NCBI GenBank assembly: GCA_947095535.1
Contig: OX352772.1
Location: 142,610,660-142,674,659 of the forward strand
Direction: 5' to 3'
DNA length: 64,000 bases
Source: Poecilobothrus nobilitatus
Lineage: Eukaryota; Arthropoda; Insecta; Diptera; Dolichopodidae
Shown: in pieces, positions 63,661 through 64,000 of the stretch
Layout of the letters: the number at the start of each line of letters is the position of its first letter
Numbering within the stretch: position 1 is the stretch's first letter
Program-made: the position numbers and the translations under genes
The notes under the pieces: generated by a model
The model's database searches: none
The model's input: only the letters and a program-made list of their open reading frames with translations
Told to the model about the DNA's origin: nothing

Positions 63661-64000
63661 TTAAATTTGGTTTAAATACTTCATTAAAAATTTAGTATAT
63701 TAAAATTAAATTATTAAAAGCTTGGTTTAAATATAGAATATAGAATGTATTATAAAAATAAAATTATTATAAAAATATTCTGCTGACTAGTTCTTTTTTC
63801 GTAAACAAAAACCCATGTTGTTTTGAAATGATATTTAAGAAAATGTAGAGTTTAAAAGCTAATATAAAAATAATAAAAAGTTTTTATAATATTGGATGGA
63901 AAAAAAACAAATAAAAGTAACTTAAACAAATTTTATTTATGAACATAAGTTAAATGAATTTTTTTTTTTTTTTTTTATTTATTATGCAAAATTATTGCTA
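63661..64000. other. AT-rich end of window
   Basis: No gene recognised. It is poly-A/T-rich. Confidence 0.5.

Overview
The window is very AT-rich animal DNA and looks like transposon-packed heterochromatin or intergenic DNA of a higher (schizophoran) fly. The reasons are the element mix, which contains a 297/17.6-like errantivirus, an Osvaldo/Ulysses-like Ty3 element, BEL/Pao, I/LOA-type and CR1/Jockey-type LINEs, Polinton pieces and a Helitron helicase piece, together with TATG/CATA microsatellites and long poly-T tracts. The species is an inference only. I see no convincing host gene, no tRNA or rRNA gene and no CRISPR array. Almost every coding-like segment belongs to a mobile element, and most are broken.

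Layout: 0-1.4 kb holds a Polinton/Maverick remnant (integrase tail on +, PolB tail on -). 1.4-3.7 kb is a Ty3/gypsy remnant (+) with reverse transcriptase and RNase H deleted. 3.7-4.9 kb holds a LINE RT scrap, an LTR and an env tail. 4.9-11.4 kb is an Osvaldo-like element (-) with an intact pol ORF and a Gag that begins with a RING-H2 finger. 11.4-14 kb is poly-T-rich spacer. 14-18.3 kb holds a gypsy gag scrap, I/LOA LINE copy 1 (-), a LINE 3' end (+) and a solo LTR. 18.3-23.9 kb is mostly AT-rich, with local tandem repeats and one fragment of a small acidic-tailed protein. 23.9-27.4 kb is a CR1/Jockey-like LINE (+) ending in poly-A. 28.5-36.3 kb is a nearly complete young errantivirus (-) with two equal LTRs, a CGCG target duplication, intact gag and env ORFs and a pol broken twice.

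36.3-40.3 kb holds nested and tandemly duplicated repeats that interrupt a sequence also present in inverted orientation at 22.4-22.75 kb. 41.8-47.4 kb has scraps: a gypsy integrase, a transposase HTH, an LTR-like promoter, a LINE 3' end, I/LOA copy 2 and a PHD-finger LINE ORF1. 49.5-51.0 kb is a short-inverted-repeat element carrying an array of about 146-bp units. 51.4-53.5 kb holds a Helitron helicase piece and I/LOA copy 3 (-). 53.55-56.3 kb is the end of a second Polinton, with the integrase chromodomain and several small uncharacterised genes. 56.7-63.45 kb is a BEL/Pao element (-) that split a tandem-repeat array, with a GCTGG target duplication, a tRNA-Tyr primer site and deletions in protease and linker.

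The most promising leads are a small protein family with a [LV]P[KQ] core found twice, once beside a Polinton integrase; proline-rich peptide repeats encoded by a minisatellite next to that Polinton; the RING-H2 finger at the head of a retrotransposon Gag; and the young errantivirus.
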